From Bacteroidota bacterium (lineage in GTDB: Bacteria > Bacteroidota > Kryptoniia > Kryptoniales > JAKASW01), in NCBI GenBank assembly GCA_021785235.1, contig JAJYGB010000232.1:1-5332 (forward strand): a stretch of 5,332 nt of DNA. The letters run 5' to 3'. Both the position numbers and the translations under genes were made by a program. The notes beneath the pieces are model-generated. The model did not search any database, had not been told where the DNA came from, and worked only from the letters and a program-made list of their open reading frames with translations. Shown here one piece after another: positions 5,047 through 5,332 of this stretch. The number at the start of each line of letters is the position of its first letter. Position 1 is the stretch's first letter.

Positions 5047-5332
5047 TTTGCGGTCCTTTCAGAAGCCTGTAGATAATTGATTAGGTCGCTCTTATCCATA
5101 TTTGTCGTTGCCACGCAAACCCGGTCACCATCGACCCAGGCCGCCTGAGTATCGCCGTTCTCGTCCATTCCCCAGTACCATTTGTTATTCCGGATGGCGT
5201 CGGCGCAATCCGAGGGAAGTCTGGCGCTTCTGAACTCCATCGCCTTTCTCGGGAAGCTGTAGATGTAAATGTATCCTTCTCCGATCTTGAAGATCACGTG
5301 CGTCGCTTTTCCGCCGTCGGCGTCGGTCACGC
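5043..5332 (-). CDS. C-terminal part of an anti-sigma-factor-like protein (partial)
   Basis: The frame is open to the right edge. A GTG at 5330 could serve as a start, but the protein more likely begins outside the window because it opens directly in a folded domain. The visible ~95 residues show an antiparallel pattern (THVIFKIGEGYIYIYSFPRK), then DTQAAWVDGDRVCVATTNMD, then a final amphipathic helix SDLINYLQASE. This layout (hydrophobic strand pairs, a W-x-D-G-D turn, strand, terminal helix with a leucine pair) resembles the extracytoplasmic end of zinc-finger anti-sigma factors. That assignment is by general pattern only; the diagnostic zinc-binding N-terminus and membrane helix would lie upstream. 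Two cysteines (in SDCADA and RVCVAT) might be redox-relevant given the coupled thioredoxin-like gene. It overlaps that gene by 4 nt and probably shares its operon. Confidence 0.5.
   Translation of the reverse strand, partial: VTDADGGKATHVIFKIGEGYIYIYSFPRKAMEFRSARLPSDCADAIRNNKWYWGMDENGDTQAAWVDGDRVCVATTNMDKSDLINYLQASERTAK
5047..5060 (-). promoter_or_regulatory. Ribosome-binding site of the TlpA-like gene inside the upstream CDS
   Basis: GAAAGGA (5060-5054) lies 7 nt before the ATG at 5046, within the last codons of the upstream gene. With the ATGA stop/start overlap this fixes the TlpA-like start and suggests coupled translation. Confidence 0.7.

Overview
The window looks like a piece of a Bacteroidota/Ignavibacteria-type (FCB group) bacterial chromosome, by eye near 50% G+C. 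Three things point there: a large secreted protein with a gingipain-type (peptidase family C25) domain, the end of a type IX secretion system (T9SS) C-terminal sorting domain, and a promoter of Bacteroidota form (TTTG, 19 nt, TTACTTTG). The phylum is an inference; no rRNA or other phylogenetic marker is present.

Layout. Positions 1-2191 (minus) encode the first 730 residues of an exported C25-type protein that runs off the left edge before its catalytic residues. Positions 2192-2945 form an unusually long stretch with no convincing gene, containing a near-perfect 20-bp palindrome and two related inverted repeats. Positions 2946-3368 (minus) encode a small, complete cupin with all four metal ligands, preceded by the Bacteroidota-type promoter. 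Positions 3714-3786 and 3873-3945 (plus) are tRNA-Gln(CTG) and tRNA-Glu(CTC), separated by an AT-rich imperfect inverted repeat. Immediately after tRNA-Glu come nested inverted repeats and then the N-terminal arm domain of a tyrosine recombinase. The recombinase stops after about 55 recognisable residues, where the sequence continues, in another frame, as the last ~40 codons of a T9SS sorting domain (about 4258-4377). Positions 4465-5046 (minus) encode a TlpA-like thioredoxin lipoprotein. It overlaps by 4 nt the end of an upstream gene (5043-5332, cut by the right edge) that resembles the C-terminal domain of a membrane anti-sigma factor.

How it fits together. The right-hand pair is probably one operon linking an envelope protein, possibly a regulator, to a periplasm-facing thiol-disulfide oxidoreductase. 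The middle is best read as an integration scar: a tRNA-Glu gene, a possible attachment region, a decapitated integrase gene and the tail of a lost T9SS cargo gene fused by deletion or recombination. The C25 protein and the cargo tail together imply that the organism has, or had, a type IX secretion system. I did not see a CRISPR array, a complete insertion sequence, an rRNA gene or a riboswitch I could name. The most interesting point is the integrase/T9SS-tail junction next to tRNA-Glu.
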